Part shown: positions 1-6,929 of the stretch, piece by piece | Numbering within the stretch: the stretch's first letter is position 1 | How the letters are laid out: each line of letters begins with the position of its first letter | Assembly: GCA_046160675.1 (NCBI GenBank) | Contig: JBJXHH010000202.1 | Location: forward strand, 1-12,978 | Length of the DNA stretch: 12,978 nt | From: JACMJP01 sp046160675 | GTDB taxonomy: Bacteria; Bacteroidota; Bacteroidia; Chitinophagales; BACL12 | Reading direction: 5' to 3' | Made by a program: the position numbers and the translations under genes | Notes under the pieces: generated by a model | The model's input: only the letters and a program-made list of their open reading frames with translations | Told to the model about the DNA's origin: nothing | Database searches by the model: none

Positions 1-2
1 TA

Positions 3-734
3 TATGCAACTGCACCCCTTCGAGAACCATTTATTATTTTCGGATTTGCATTATTTTTTTCTGGCCTGCTCCACTTCATTCATAAAAAAACCTGGGGGCA
101 ACTCATATTCGGAAGCCTTGTTTTGTGTTCTTTCTGGTTCCAATTGCTGGCATTCGTCATTCCGGTACTTTTAGTACTTTTTGTAAACAGCCTGAAGGTA
201 ATCAAAGTGGCAAAAGCTGGAATAATAACCCTGTGCATTATTGTTGGCTTAATCCTCATAAGATACGTCCTTCTAGAAGTTCCCCTATCGCCTGAATCAT
301 TTTCACATTATAGAAATCTAAATGTTGAACAAGGCGGGGAATTTACTTACGGAATGGTGAACTGGCAGAGTTATGTAGAAATGATTTCAGACTATTTCTT
401 CCTCATATTACAATTCCTGTTTTCACCCATTCCTATTTTCATTCACCATAATCCTTTCAGGCACATTCTTCATTTTCTTGATTTTGTGTTTATTTTGTTT
501 TTGCTTATTGTTTTACTTTTAAATTTCCGGAAAGTATTTTCAGGGAAAACTGATTTGATAGCTTTACTCCTGTTTTACATTATCCTGTTTGGCACTTACG
601 AATATCATCTTCTTGATGCTGTACGTCATCGTATGCCGCTTGAGGTTGTATTCATGTTATTAATTGTAAACCCGTTAAGCAAGATTGTATTTCCGAAAAC
701 CAATCAAGGACTAAACTCATTGGAAAGTTCTTAA
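3..734 (+). CDS. C-terminal part of a polytopic membrane protein, probably a GT-C/GT39-like sugar transferase (5' end outside window)
   Basis: The reading frame is open from the first bases of the window without a stop, so the gene begins upstream and about 243 residues of its C-terminal part are visible. A TTG at 123 could be mistaken for a start but lies inside a hydrophobic segment. The visible part is almost entirely membrane-spanning: several segments rich in Leu, Ile, Phe and Val, joined by short loops, with one more polar stretch near nucleotides 300-375. Near the end the sequence RHRMPLEVVF resembles the RxRxPxE loop seen late in many polyprenyl-phosphate-sugar-dependent (GT-C/GT39/ArnT-like) membrane transferases. 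The family-2 glycosyltransferase 32 nt downstream on the same strand fits a surface-polysaccharide or glycolipid role. The catalytic N-terminal loop of such enzymes is not in view, so the family call is an inference and it could be another polytopic envelope protein. Confidence 0.6.
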   Translation, partial: YATAPLREPFIIFGFALFFSGLLHFIHKKTWGQLIFGSLVLCSFWFQLLAFVIPVLLVLFVNSLKVIKVAKAGIITLCIIVGLILIRYVLLEVPLSPESFSHYRNLNVEQGGEFTYGMVNWQSYVEMISDYFFLILQFLFSPIPIFIHHNPFRHILHFLDFVFILFLLIVLLLNFRKVFSGKTDLIALLLFYIILFGTYEYHLLDAVRHRMPLEVVFMLLIVNPLSKIVFPKTNQGLNSLESS

Positions 735-766
735 AACAATTCGCAATATTCATTAAGTCTTAAAAT

Positions 767-1522
767 ATGCAGGAGCCTTTAGTCTCAATTATCACCCCCG
801 TTTTCAATGCTGAAGCATGGCTGGAAACCTGTATTCAATCTGTATTTGTCCAAACGTATTCAAACTGGGAACTCTTGCTGGCAGATGATTCATCGACGGA
901 CTCTTCAAGAGAGATCATGGAAATATTTACAGGAACAGACATAAGAGTTAAAGCTTTCTTTCTTGGTAAAAACTCAGGTACTGCTGTAGCAAGAAACCTA
1001 GCAATTGAAAAAGCAAAAGGAAAATATATTGCTTTCCTTGATGCTGATGACACATGGAAAAAAAACAAACTTGCCGTTCAGGTCAAAGAAATGGAAGAGA
1101 ATAATCTCTTGTTTACATTTTCAGATTATGAAGTAATGAATACATCAGGCATGAGCCTTGAGAAAATAATTAAGTGTCCAAAAACTATAACCTACAGGCA
1201 ATTGCTAAAACATAATTCCATTGGATGTTTGACAGCAATGTATAATGCCGAAAAACTTGGTAAAATATATATGCCTGACATAACAAAGCGTCAGGATTAC
1301 GGGCTTTGGCTTTCTATTTTACGAGGCGGTATTACAGGATACGGCATACAGCAAAATCTTGCCTGCTACAGAATATCACCAAACTCGCTTTCTGGAAATA
1401 AATTTTCCGTTGCAAAATATAACTGGGTGATACTTCGAAAGTATGAAAAACTCAATTTCATTTCTGCAGTTTATTATTTCTGCTGGTTTCTTGGTGCTAA
1501 AGCTTTCAAGTATTTTTCCTAA
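767..1522 (+). CDS. Family 2 glycosyltransferase (TuaG/WbbD-like)
   Basis: A 251-residue GT2 enzyme expected to move a sugar from a nucleotide-sugar donor to a surface glycan or lipid-linked acceptor on the cytoplasmic face. The GT-A fold is evident: VSIITPVFNAE near residue 6 begins the nucleotide-binding fold, LLADDSSTDSS carries the first Asp pair near residue 40, and the DxD metal-binding motif lies in FLDADDTW (D92, D94, D95). KRQDYGLWL (D177) matches the catalytic-base region, with its E/Q-D pair, of this subfamily. The length is typical for short GT2 enzymes that lack extra domains; the aromatic C-terminal segment (IRKY... YFCWFLG) may associate with the membrane. It begins 32 nt after the upstream membrane protein and probably shares its transcript. 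The donor and acceptor cannot be read from sequence. Confidence 0.9.
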   Translation: MQEPLVSIITPVFNAEAWLETCIQSVFVQTYSNWELLLADDSSTDSSREIMEIFTGTDIRVKAFFLGKNSGTAVARNLAIEKAKGKYIAFLDADDTWKKNKLAVQVKEMEENNLLFTFSDYEVMNTSGMSLEKIIKCPKTITYRQLLKHNSIGCLTAMYNAEKLGKIYMPDITKRQDYGLWLSILRGGITGYGIQQNLACYRISPNSLSGNKFSVAKYNWVILRKYEKLNFISAVYYFCWFLGAKAFKYFS

Positions 1523-1539
1523 CCAGTAGATTATTCTCT

Positions 1540-1547
1540 TAGTTTTG
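1540..1547 (+). promoter_or_regulatory. Bacteroidota-type -7 element for queG
   Basis: TAGTTTTG is a full match to the TAnnTTTG -7 consensus of the Bacteroidota housekeeping sigma factor. It ends 8 nt before the queG ATG, so transcription would begin only about 4-6 nt ahead of the start codon. I see no good TTG -33 box about 20 nt upstream, where only a T-rich tail of the glycosyltransferase gene (1513-1517) is present. queG can therefore probably be transcribed separately from the glycosyltransferase pair. Transcript ends have not been measured. Confidence 0.5.
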
Positions 1548-1555
1548 TTTGCTAT

Positions 1556-2488
1556 ATGTTACATAAAAATGAATATACTGAGATTATAAAAAATAAATCT
1601 ACCGAAGCCGGCTTTTCATTCTGTGGCATTTCAAAGGCTGAACAACTTACGGAAGAAGCAAAACAACTTGAAAACTGGCTGCACCAGGGCAAACACGGGA
1701 AGATGCACTACATGGAAAATTATTTTGAGAAAAGAATTGATCCGTCAAAGTTAGTACCGGGCTCAAAAAGTGTAATTAGTTTGATGTATAATTATTTTAC
1801 AGATCAAAAACAAAATGATATATCAGCTCCCCGTCTTTCGCAATATGCTTTTGGGGAAGATTATCACCAGGTAATAAAAACAAAACTTAGATTTTTGCTT
1901 TCTGAACTGCAAAAGGAGATTGGTGATTTTCATGCAAGAGTTTTTGTTGATTCTGCACCTGTTATGGAAAAAGCATGGGCTAAAAAAAGCGGGATTGGCT
2001 GGCAGGGTAAAAATACAAACATCATCAATCCAAAAGCCGGCTCTTACTTTTTTCTTGCAGAAATTATTTGCGACCTGGAATTAAATTATGACAGTCCACT
2101 TAAAGATTACTGTGGTTCCTGCACCGCCTGTATTGATGCTTGCCCAACTGATGCCCTGCATAATGCGTATACGATTGATGCGGGAAAATGTATTTCTTAT
2201 CTCACTATTGAGTTAAGGGATGAAATACTTCCCACCGAGTTCAAAAATAAAATGGATGGATGGATGTTCGGCTGTGATGTATGTCAGGATGTTTGTCCCT
2301 GGAACAGATTTTCTAATCACCACAAAGAAGACCGGTTTTTGCCGGCTGATGGATTGCTGGAAATGAGAAAAGAAGATTGGGTTGAAATAACAGAAGAAGT
2401 TTATAAAAACCTCTTTAAAAACTCAGCGGTTGAAAGAACAAAATTTGCCGGGTTGAAAAGAAATATTCTTTTTTTACAAAAAAAATAA
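1556..2488 (+). CDS. queG: Epoxyqueuosine reductase QueG
   Basis: Catalyses the last step of queuosine synthesis, the cobalamin-dependent reduction of epoxyqueuosine to queuosine at position 34 of GUN-anticodon tRNAs, in the cytoplasm. The 310-residue protein shows the full signature. FVDSAPVMEKAWA holds the family's catalytic Asp (D132), followed by the GIGWQGKNTN segment. Two 4Fe-4S clusters are served by CGSCTACIDACP (C186, C189, C192, C196), C212 and CDVCQDVCPWN (C240, C243, C247), giving the eight cysteines usual for the family. It is shorter than the E. coli and B. subtilis enzymes (about 380 residues) because it lacks their C-terminal HEAT-like extension. The ATG at 1556 follows a -7 element closely. 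The 3' end runs through T7-AC-A8 (2469-2485), and the stop lies 2 nt from the end of the convergent miaE-like gene. Confidence 0.95.
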   Translation: MLHKNEYTEIIKNKSTEAGFSFCGISKAEQLTEEAKQLENWLHQGKHGKMHYMENYFEKRIDPSKLVPGSKSVISLMYNYFTDQKQNDISAPRLSQYAFGEDYHQVIKTKLRFLLSELQKEIGDFHARVFVDSAPVMEKAWAKKSGIGWQGKNTNIINPKAGSYFFLAEIICDLELNYDSPLKDYCGSCTACIDACPTDALHNAYTIDAGKCISYLTIELRDEILPTEFKNKMDGWMFGCDVCQDVCPWNRFSNHHKEDRFLPADGLLEMRKEDWVEITEEVYKNLFKNSAVERTKFAGLKRNILFLQKK

Positions 2489-2490
2489 AC

Positions 2491-3072
2491 TCAATGCATA
2501 CGTTCGCCTCTCAATTTTAATTTGTTCATCAGCTCGCCTTCAAAATCTAACCATTCATTCCATCTTTCCTTCACTTCCTCCTTTCCAACATATTCATTTG
2601 CAAGATCAATAAATAGCCTGTAATGCCCGGCCTCACTGATCATAAACTCCCTGTAAAATTCCCGCAACTTTTCTTCTGCCAGGTTTTCACTCAAAAGCCT
2701 GAACCGTTCACAGCTCCTGGCTTCTATCAATGCTGCCATCAAAAGTTTCTCCAGTAGTTGTTGTTTCCTGCTACCGCCTTTCTTTTGAAATTTCATCAAT
2801 TCACTCACATATTCATCTTTTCTTTGGTTTCCTAAGTTGAGCTTTCTGGCTTTCAACTCCTTCAATACCATCCTGAAATGTCCCCACTCTTCCGTAACTA
2901 TCGGTGCTAATTCTTCCACCAGCCTATAATGTTCAGGAAATTGCTGAATGATAGAAATGCAGGTTGATGCAGCCTTCTGTTCACAATAAGCATGATCGGT
3001 TAATATTTCTCCCAGGCTTTTCTCAGCCAGGTTCACCCATCTCGGGTCTGTCGGCAGCTTTAATCCTAACAT
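2491..3072 (-). CDS. miaE: MiaE-like tRNA-(ms2io6A37) hydroxylase
   Basis: A 193-residue non-heme di-iron monooxygenase of the MiaE family, which hydroxylates the isopentenyl group of ms2i6A at tRNA position 37. The four-helix di-iron ligand pattern is complete: E31 in HAYCEQKA, E62 and H65 in EEWGH, E117 in IEARSCERF, and E147 and H150 in SEAGHY. The ATG at 3072 (MLGLKLPTDPRW) is preferred to an in-frame TTG at 3132. The family begins near this WV..AE segment, the upstream residues are poorly protein-like, and a perfect -7 element lies between the two candidates. It converges with queG (2-nt gap) and diverges from the GT9 gene with only 26 nt between start codons. The family call is strong; the exact substrate depends on whether the strain makes ms2i6A, since MiaA and MiaB are not in the window. 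Confidence 0.9.
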   Translation of the reverse strand: MLGLKLPTDPRWVNLAEKSLGEILTDHAYCEQKAASTCISIIQQFPEHYRLVEELAPIVTEEWGHFRMVLKELKARKLNLGNQRKDEYVSELMKFQKKGGSRKQQLLEKLLMAALIEARSCERFRLLSENLAEEKLREFYREFMISEAGHYRLFIDLANEYVGKEEVKERWNEWLDFEGELMNKLKLRGERMH

Positions 3073-3076
3073 TTCA

Positions 3077-3084
3077 GATATTTG
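3077..3084 (+). promoter_or_regulatory. Probable -7 element for the GT9 gene
   Basis: GATATTTG matches seven of the eight positions of TAnnTTTG (first base differs) and ends 14 nt before the ATG at 3099. The same GATATTTG occurs in the promoter at 11768-11799, where a spaced -33 box supports it. No TTG is visible at the expected -33 distance, which would fall inside the miaE-like coding region. Its position favours ATG 3099 over an in-frame ATG at 2964. Confidence 0.4.
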
Positions 3085-3087
3085 CTG

Positions 3088-3095
3088 CAAAAGTA
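3088..3095 (-). promoter_or_regulatory. -7 element for the miaE-like gene
   Basis: Read leftward, TACTTTTG is a perfect TAnnTTTG match, 15 nt ahead of the ATG at 3072. The -33 region falls inside the first codons of the divergent GT9 gene and contains a T-rich run but no clean TTG. Together with the facing element at 3077-3084 it makes a bidirectional promoter inside 26 nt. Confidence 0.5.
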
Positions 3096-3098
3096 CGC

Positions 3099-4088
3099 AT
3101 GGCGGAAAAAATTTTAATCTTGCGGTTTTCAAGTATCGGTGATATTGTTCTCACCACCCCGGTGGTGCGATGTTTAAAACAACAAATACCCGGAGTACGG
3201 GTGCATTATGCGTTAAAAAAACAATTTCACTCAATTATTGCTTTCAATCCTTATATTGATAAAATCCATGTTCTTGATAATTCCCTGAAGCAACTAATCA
3301 AAGAATTAAAAAAAGAACAATTTGATCTTATCATCGACTTGCATAACAATTTCAGGACATTACAGATAAAGTTACAACTTGGTGTAAAAAGCATATCATT
3401 TCCAAAACTCAATATTGAAAAATGGCTTCAGGTGAATTTCAAAATAAACAGGCTGCCGAATATGCATATTGTTGACCGGTACTTAAAAACAGTTGAATCT
3501 CTTGGGGTAAAAAATGATGGAAGAGGCCTTGATTATTTTATTCCGGAAAATGATAAAGTGATAGTAACTGAGATATCTAATACTCTTCGGGACGGATTTA
3601 CGGCAGTTGTTATAGGTGCTATGCATTTCACAAAAAAACTTCCCGGAGAAAAGTTAATTGAGTTGTGCAACAAAATCAGTTTACCAATTGTCTTGGTTGG
3701 CGGAAAGGAAGACAAGGCACGGGGTGAGGCAATTGCACAATCAAATCCCACAAAGATTTTCAATGCTTGCGGAATGTTTTCCATTAATCAATCAGCATCT
3801 GTTATTCAGCAAGCTAATAATGTATTTACTCATGATACAGGCATGATGCATATTGCCGCTGCATTTCAAAAAGATATAATTTCCATTTGGGGAAATACAA
3901 TTCCTGAGTTCGGGATGTATCAATATTTCGGACAAAATATTTCTTTACATGATTTGCGGCAGCAGGGAAAGATTGTTGAAGTAAAAAGTTTATCCTGTCG
4001 CCCCTGTTCAAAAATTGGATATACTAAGTGCCCAAAGGGGCATTTTCTCTGCATGCGTTCCATAGATTTTAGTAAGTTAAACTACTAG
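3099..4088 (+). CDS. Glycosyltransferase family 9 (ADP-heptose:LPS heptosyltransferase-like)
   Basis: A 329-residue GT-B enzyme of the family that adds heptose or related sugars to the lipopolysaccharide inner core on the cytoplasmic face of the inner membrane. The N-terminus (KILILRFSSIGDIVLTTPV) is the classic GT9 opening with its Gly-Asp turn. The C-terminal half has VVLVGG-type sheet sequence (IVLVGGKEDKARGE) and the donor-binding motif THDTGMMHIAA (H245-A253), followed by ISIWGNT. Near the end are four cysteines (C300-x2-C303-x7-C311-x6-C318, with H315), a pattern common in Bacteroidota GT9 proteins. The start at 3099 fits the family; an ATG 135 nt upstream would add 45 residues antisense to miaE and precede the promoter. 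It stands alone, 35 nt before purB. The sugar transferred is not determined by sequence. Confidence 0.9.
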   Translation: MAEKILILRFSSIGDIVLTTPVVRCLKQQIPGVRVHYALKKQFHSIIAFNPYIDKIHVLDNSLKQLIKELKKEQFDLIIDLHNNFRTLQIKLQLGVKSISFPKLNIEKWLQVNFKINRLPNMHIVDRYLKTVESLGVKNDGRGLDYFIPENDKVIVTEISNTLRDGFTAVVIGAMHFTKKLPGEKLIELCNKISLPIVLVGGKEDKARGEAIAQSNPTKIFNACGMFSINQSASVIQQANNVFTHDTGMMHIAAAFQKDIISIWGNTIPEFGMYQYFGQNISLHDLRQQGKIVEVKSLSCRPCSKIGYTKCPKGHFLCMRSIDFSKLNY

Positions 4089-4111
4089 TCGTTTCTTGCC
4101 TCCCTGTTTTG

Positions 4112-4119
4112 TAAATTTG
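4112..4119 (+). promoter_or_regulatory. -7 element immediately before purB, implying a leaderless mRNA
   Basis: TAAATTTG is a perfect TAnnTTTG match and continues as GCAAA, a common extension. It ends 4 nt before the purB ATG (4124). With the usual spacing, transcription would begin at or within 1-2 nt of the start codon. A TTG sits at 4096-4098, but it is only 13 nt from the element, too close for a normal -33 box. Confidence 0.5.
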
Positions 4120-4123
4120 CAAA

Positions 4124-5476
4124 ATGACAGAAGCAGAATTGCTCAACATCTCGCCTATTGATGGGCGCTATCATGATAAAGTTTCAGAACTCAACAAATA
4201 TTTCAGCGAATATGCCCTCATTAAATTCCGTGTGTATGTTGAAATAGAATATTTTATTGCCCTCACTGAACTTCCCTTGCCACAGCTTAAAAATTTCGAT
4301 CCGAAGAACAGGGCAAAATTGCGCAGCATCTATAAAAAATTTGACGTAAAAGAATGTTTACGAGTAAAAAAAATTGAAGAAATCACTAATCATGATGTTA
4401 AAGCAGTTGAATATTATTTAAAAGAAAAGCTGGAGGATGCAGGGTTTACTGAACATAAAGAATTCATCCACTTCGGCCTTACTTCTCAGGATATAAATAA
4501 CACAGCGGTTCCTATCTCTTTTAGAGATGCATTGCTGGATGTGTATGCGCCCTTACTTGAAGAATTAGTTGTTTCCCTGAGTGATCTTGCGAATACATGG
4601 GCAAAAATACCTATGCTTGCCAGGACCCATGGTCAACCTGCTTCTCCAACGATGCTTGGAAAAGAAATAAGAGTTTTTATTGAACGGTTAAATGCGCAGA
4701 GAGTATTATTTAACTCCATTCCTTTCTCTGCAAAATTCGGAGGCGCTTCAGGCAACTTTAACGCTCATTTTGTTGCTTATCCTGATATTGACTGGATTTT
4801 GTTTGCAGACTCATTTGTGAGTGAGAGGTTGAACTTAAGCCGAAACCGGTACACAACACAAATTGAACATTATGATAATCTCGCTGCAGCATTTGACGGA
4901 CTAAAACGCATTAACACAATTCTGATCGATTTATGCCGGGATTTCTGGTCCTACATTTCAATGGAATATTTCAGACAAACCATTAAAAAAGATGAAGTGG
5001 GTTCATCAGCCATGCCGCACAAAGTAAACCCTATTGATTTTGAAAATGCAGAAGGAAATTTAGGAGTTGCGAATGCCCTTTACGAACACCTTTCTGCTAA
5101 ACTTCCTGTGTCAAGATTACAGCGGGATCTGACGGATTCCACCGTGTTGCGAAACATTGGCGTTCCTGTTGCACATACAATAATTTCTCTTAAAGCCATT
5201 TTAAAAGGTTTGAAAAAGTTAACTGTTAATGAAGAAAAAATCAATAGCGACCTCGACGCAAACTGGGCGGTTATAGCAGAAGGTATTCAAACAATTTTGA
5301 GGAGAGAAGGTTTTCTTAATCCCTATGAAGCACTGAAAGAACTTACCCGCAATGGAAAAGCAATTACTAAAGAAACATTACTTTCTTTTATCAACTCGCT
5401 TGATATATCGGAAGATGTGAAAGAACAACTTCGCAATATTTCTCCTTTCAATTATACCGGGATGCGGTATTTCTAA
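4124..5476 (+). CDS. purB: Adenylosuccinate lyase
   Basis: A cytoplasmic homotetrameric lyase of the fumarase/aspartase superfamily. It releases fumarate twice in purine synthesis, from SAICAR and from adenylosuccinate. The 450-residue protein is of the E. coli type, with the opening ISPIDGRYHDKV (residues 9-20) and close to the 456 residues of E. coli PurB. Key motifs in order: NHDVKAVEYYL, TSQDINNTA, ARTHGQPASP (H169, matching the family's general-acid His) and the signature loop GSSAMPHKVNP (S294/S295, K300) that carries the catalytic Ser. No motif is missing. A -7 element ends 4 nt upstream, so it is likely transcribed from its own promoter. The small DUF5522 gene begins 10 nt after the stop and is probably cotranscribed. 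Confidence 0.97.
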   Translation: MTEAELLNISPIDGRYHDKVSELNKYFSEYALIKFRVYVEIEYFIALTELPLPQLKNFDPKNRAKLRSIYKKFDVKECLRVKKIEEITNHDVKAVEYYLKEKLEDAGFTEHKEFIHFGLTSQDINNTAVPISFRDALLDVYAPLLEELVVSLSDLANTWAKIPMLARTHGQPASPTMLGKEIRVFIERLNAQRVLFNSIPFSAKFGGASGNFNAHFVAYPDIDWILFADSFVSERLNLSRNRYTTQIEHYDNLAAAFDGLKRINTILIDLCRDFWSYISMEYFRQTIKKDEVGSSAMPHKVNPIDFENAEGNLGVANALYEHLSAKLPVSRLQRDLTDSTVLRNIGVPVAHTIISLKAILKGLKKLTVNEEKINSDLDANWAVIAEGIQTILRREGFLNPYEALKELTRNGKAITKETLLSFINSLDISEDVKEQLRNISPFNYTGMRYF

Positions 5477-5486
5477 CCTTTATAAC

Positions 5487-5645
5487 ATGGAGAAAACACT
5501 CAAAGAGGGTATTGACTATTATTTAAATAGTGATGGCTTACTGGTATTTACAGAAAAGTATTTGCTTGAACGAGGGTATTGCTGCAGCAATGATTGCAAA
5601 CATTGCCCTTATAAAGAAATTAAAGATACCAAAGTTGATCAATAA
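5487..5645 (+). CDS. DUF5522-type cysteine-rich mini-protein (52 aa)
   Basis: A very short gene 10 nt downstream of purB on the same strand. The product has two parts: an N-terminal stretch with KEGIDYYLNSDGLLVFTEKY, a pattern of alternating aromatic and polar residues, then LLERGYCCSNDCKHCPY with C32, C33, C37, C40 and H39. I recognise this layout (D-Y-Y-...-G-hydrophobic-F-T, then RGYCC-x3-C-x-HCPY) as that of the DUF5522 family of small Bacteroidota proteins; no function is known to me. The Cys/His cluster suggests metal binding, which is an inference. No signal peptide or membrane segment is visible, so it should be cytoplasmic. The match of a full family motif to an ORF of exactly family size argues strongly that it is real. 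Its stop lies 4 nt from the end of the convergent ABC permease gene. Confidence 0.85.
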   Translation: MEKTLKEGIDYYLNSDGLLVFTEKYLLERGYCCSNDCKHCPYKEIKDTKVDQ

Positions 5646-5649
5646 ATTC

Positions 5650-6885
5650 TTAGTTAAACCTGATTGCTTTTATTGGGTTTATCTTACTTACAAGCATTGA
5701 TGGAACAATTAGGAAAAGTAAGGAAAAAAGCAAGGTAACAACGTTTAAAAATACTATCGATAAAAAATCAATTTCAACAGGAGCAACGGTTACATAGTAA
5801 GATTCTTCAGGCAGTTTCAATATGCCAAAGTGTTTTTGCAAAAAACAAATTCCCAGGCCGATGACATTCCCCCATAACATCCCCCAGCTGATTATATAAG
5901 CAGCATTAATAAGAAAAACTTTTTGAATAGAACGGTTAGACGACCCCAATGCCTTCAAAATACCTATCATATTGGTACGTTCAAGAATCAGAATTAACAG
6001 AGAAGTGATCATATTTATGAGTGCAACAATAAACATGAGAATAAGAATGATCCTCTCATTGATCTTTTGCAGGTTTAGCCAATCGAAAATACTCGGAATA
6101 ATTTGATAAATGGTTTGTACCTCCCAGAAAGGGTCAGCAGCAATGTCAATTTTTTCAGTAACCGCAGGCACTTGTTTTACATCTTTCACAAATACTTCAT
6201 ATCCCCCCACTTGATTTGTATTCCAATTATTCAGGCGCTGTACTTGCCTGATGTCAACCAATGCAAAAAGTTTATCAAACTCTTCGAGCCCGGTGTTATA
6301 GATTCCCGTCACAAACAGTTCTCTGGCTCTTGGCAAGTAATCACCATTCGAAGCGGGGTCAATAAAATATAAAACCGTACTGTCCCCGACCTTTAATTGC
6401 ATTCTTTCTGAGGTTGATTTTGAAATGAGGATCTGCCGGGAAGAAACACTGTCGTTCAGTTGCAATCTTCCCCCGTCAATCACATATTTTTCAAACTGAT
6501 TCCAGTCAAAATCTGTACTCACACCTTTTGCTATGATGCCCTCAATATCAGTTTTTGTTTTTATGATACCTGCTTTTCTTGCATATACATGTATAGTTTC
6601 TACCCCCTCAATACGCTTTACTTCATTAATAAAATCAGTGTTCTTAGAAATCGGCAAGTCATCATAACTGCTGCGTAAGCTTTCTTTTGCAATATTTACA
6701 TGCCCCCAAAATCCATAAATCTTCTCTGAAATGGTTTGCCGAAACCCATTTACCATACTAAGGGAAACAATCATTACAGTGAGGCTTAGGGCAATAGCAA
6801 TACGGGCTATTACAACGATCAACCTTGAAAAAGATCTGGCTTCGTTTTTGACGATTCGTTTAGAAATAAAAAATGGAAAATTCAT
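5650..6885 (-). CDS. LolC/LolE-like FtsX-family ABC transporter permease
   Basis: A 411-residue inner-membrane permease of the type that, with a LolD-like ATPase, extracts lipoproteins from the inner membrane for transfer to the outer membrane. Layout: a short cytoplasmic start (FFISKRIVKN), TM1 at about residues 22-46, a large periplasmic MacB-like domain (about 50-275), then three TM segments (about 276-300, 325-350, 372-398). Family hallmarks are the opening S..MVNGFRQTISEKIYGFWGH, the coupling segment ERTNMIGILKALGSSNRSI after TM2, and the ending NPIKAIRF. The length equals typical LolC/E. No ATPase gene is adjacent. The start is an ATG at 6885, 44 nt from the divergent NamZ gene; I do not see a convincing -7 element for it. 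It might instead serve another FtsX-type export system. Confidence 0.87.
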   Translation of the reverse strand: MNFPFFISKRIVKNEARSFSRLIVVIARIAIALSLTVMIVSLSMVNGFRQTISEKIYGFWGHVNIAKESLRSSYDDLPISKNTDFINEVKRIEGVETIHVYARKAGIIKTKTDIEGIIAKGVSTDFDWNQFEKYVIDGGRLQLNDSVSSRQILISKSTSERMQLKVGDSTVLYFIDPASNGDYLPRARELFVTGIYNTGLEEFDKLFALVDIRQVQRLNNWNTNQVGGYEVFVKDVKQVPAVTEKIDIAADPFWEVQTIYQIIPSIFDWLNLQKINERIILILMFIVALINMITSLLILILERTNMIGILKALGSSNRSIQKVFLINAAYIISWGMLWGNVIGLGICFLQKHFGILKLPEESYYVTVAPVEIDFLSIVFLNVVTLLFSLLFLIVPSMLVSKINPIKAIRFN

Positions 6886-6929
6886 TGAAACTGAAATCGT
6901 GTAATTTTACGAAGATTTTTTGAGAACCT

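Noticed and set aside
123..125. TTG as the start of the first gene
   Set aside because: The frame is open from the window edge and the residues before it are hydrophobic and membrane-like, so the gene simply starts upstream.
2964..3098. A 45-residue longer N-terminus for the GT9 protein
   Set aside because: The extension is antisense to the conserved start of the miaE-like gene, lies before the predicted promoter, and GT9 proteins begin at the KILILRFSSIGD segment.
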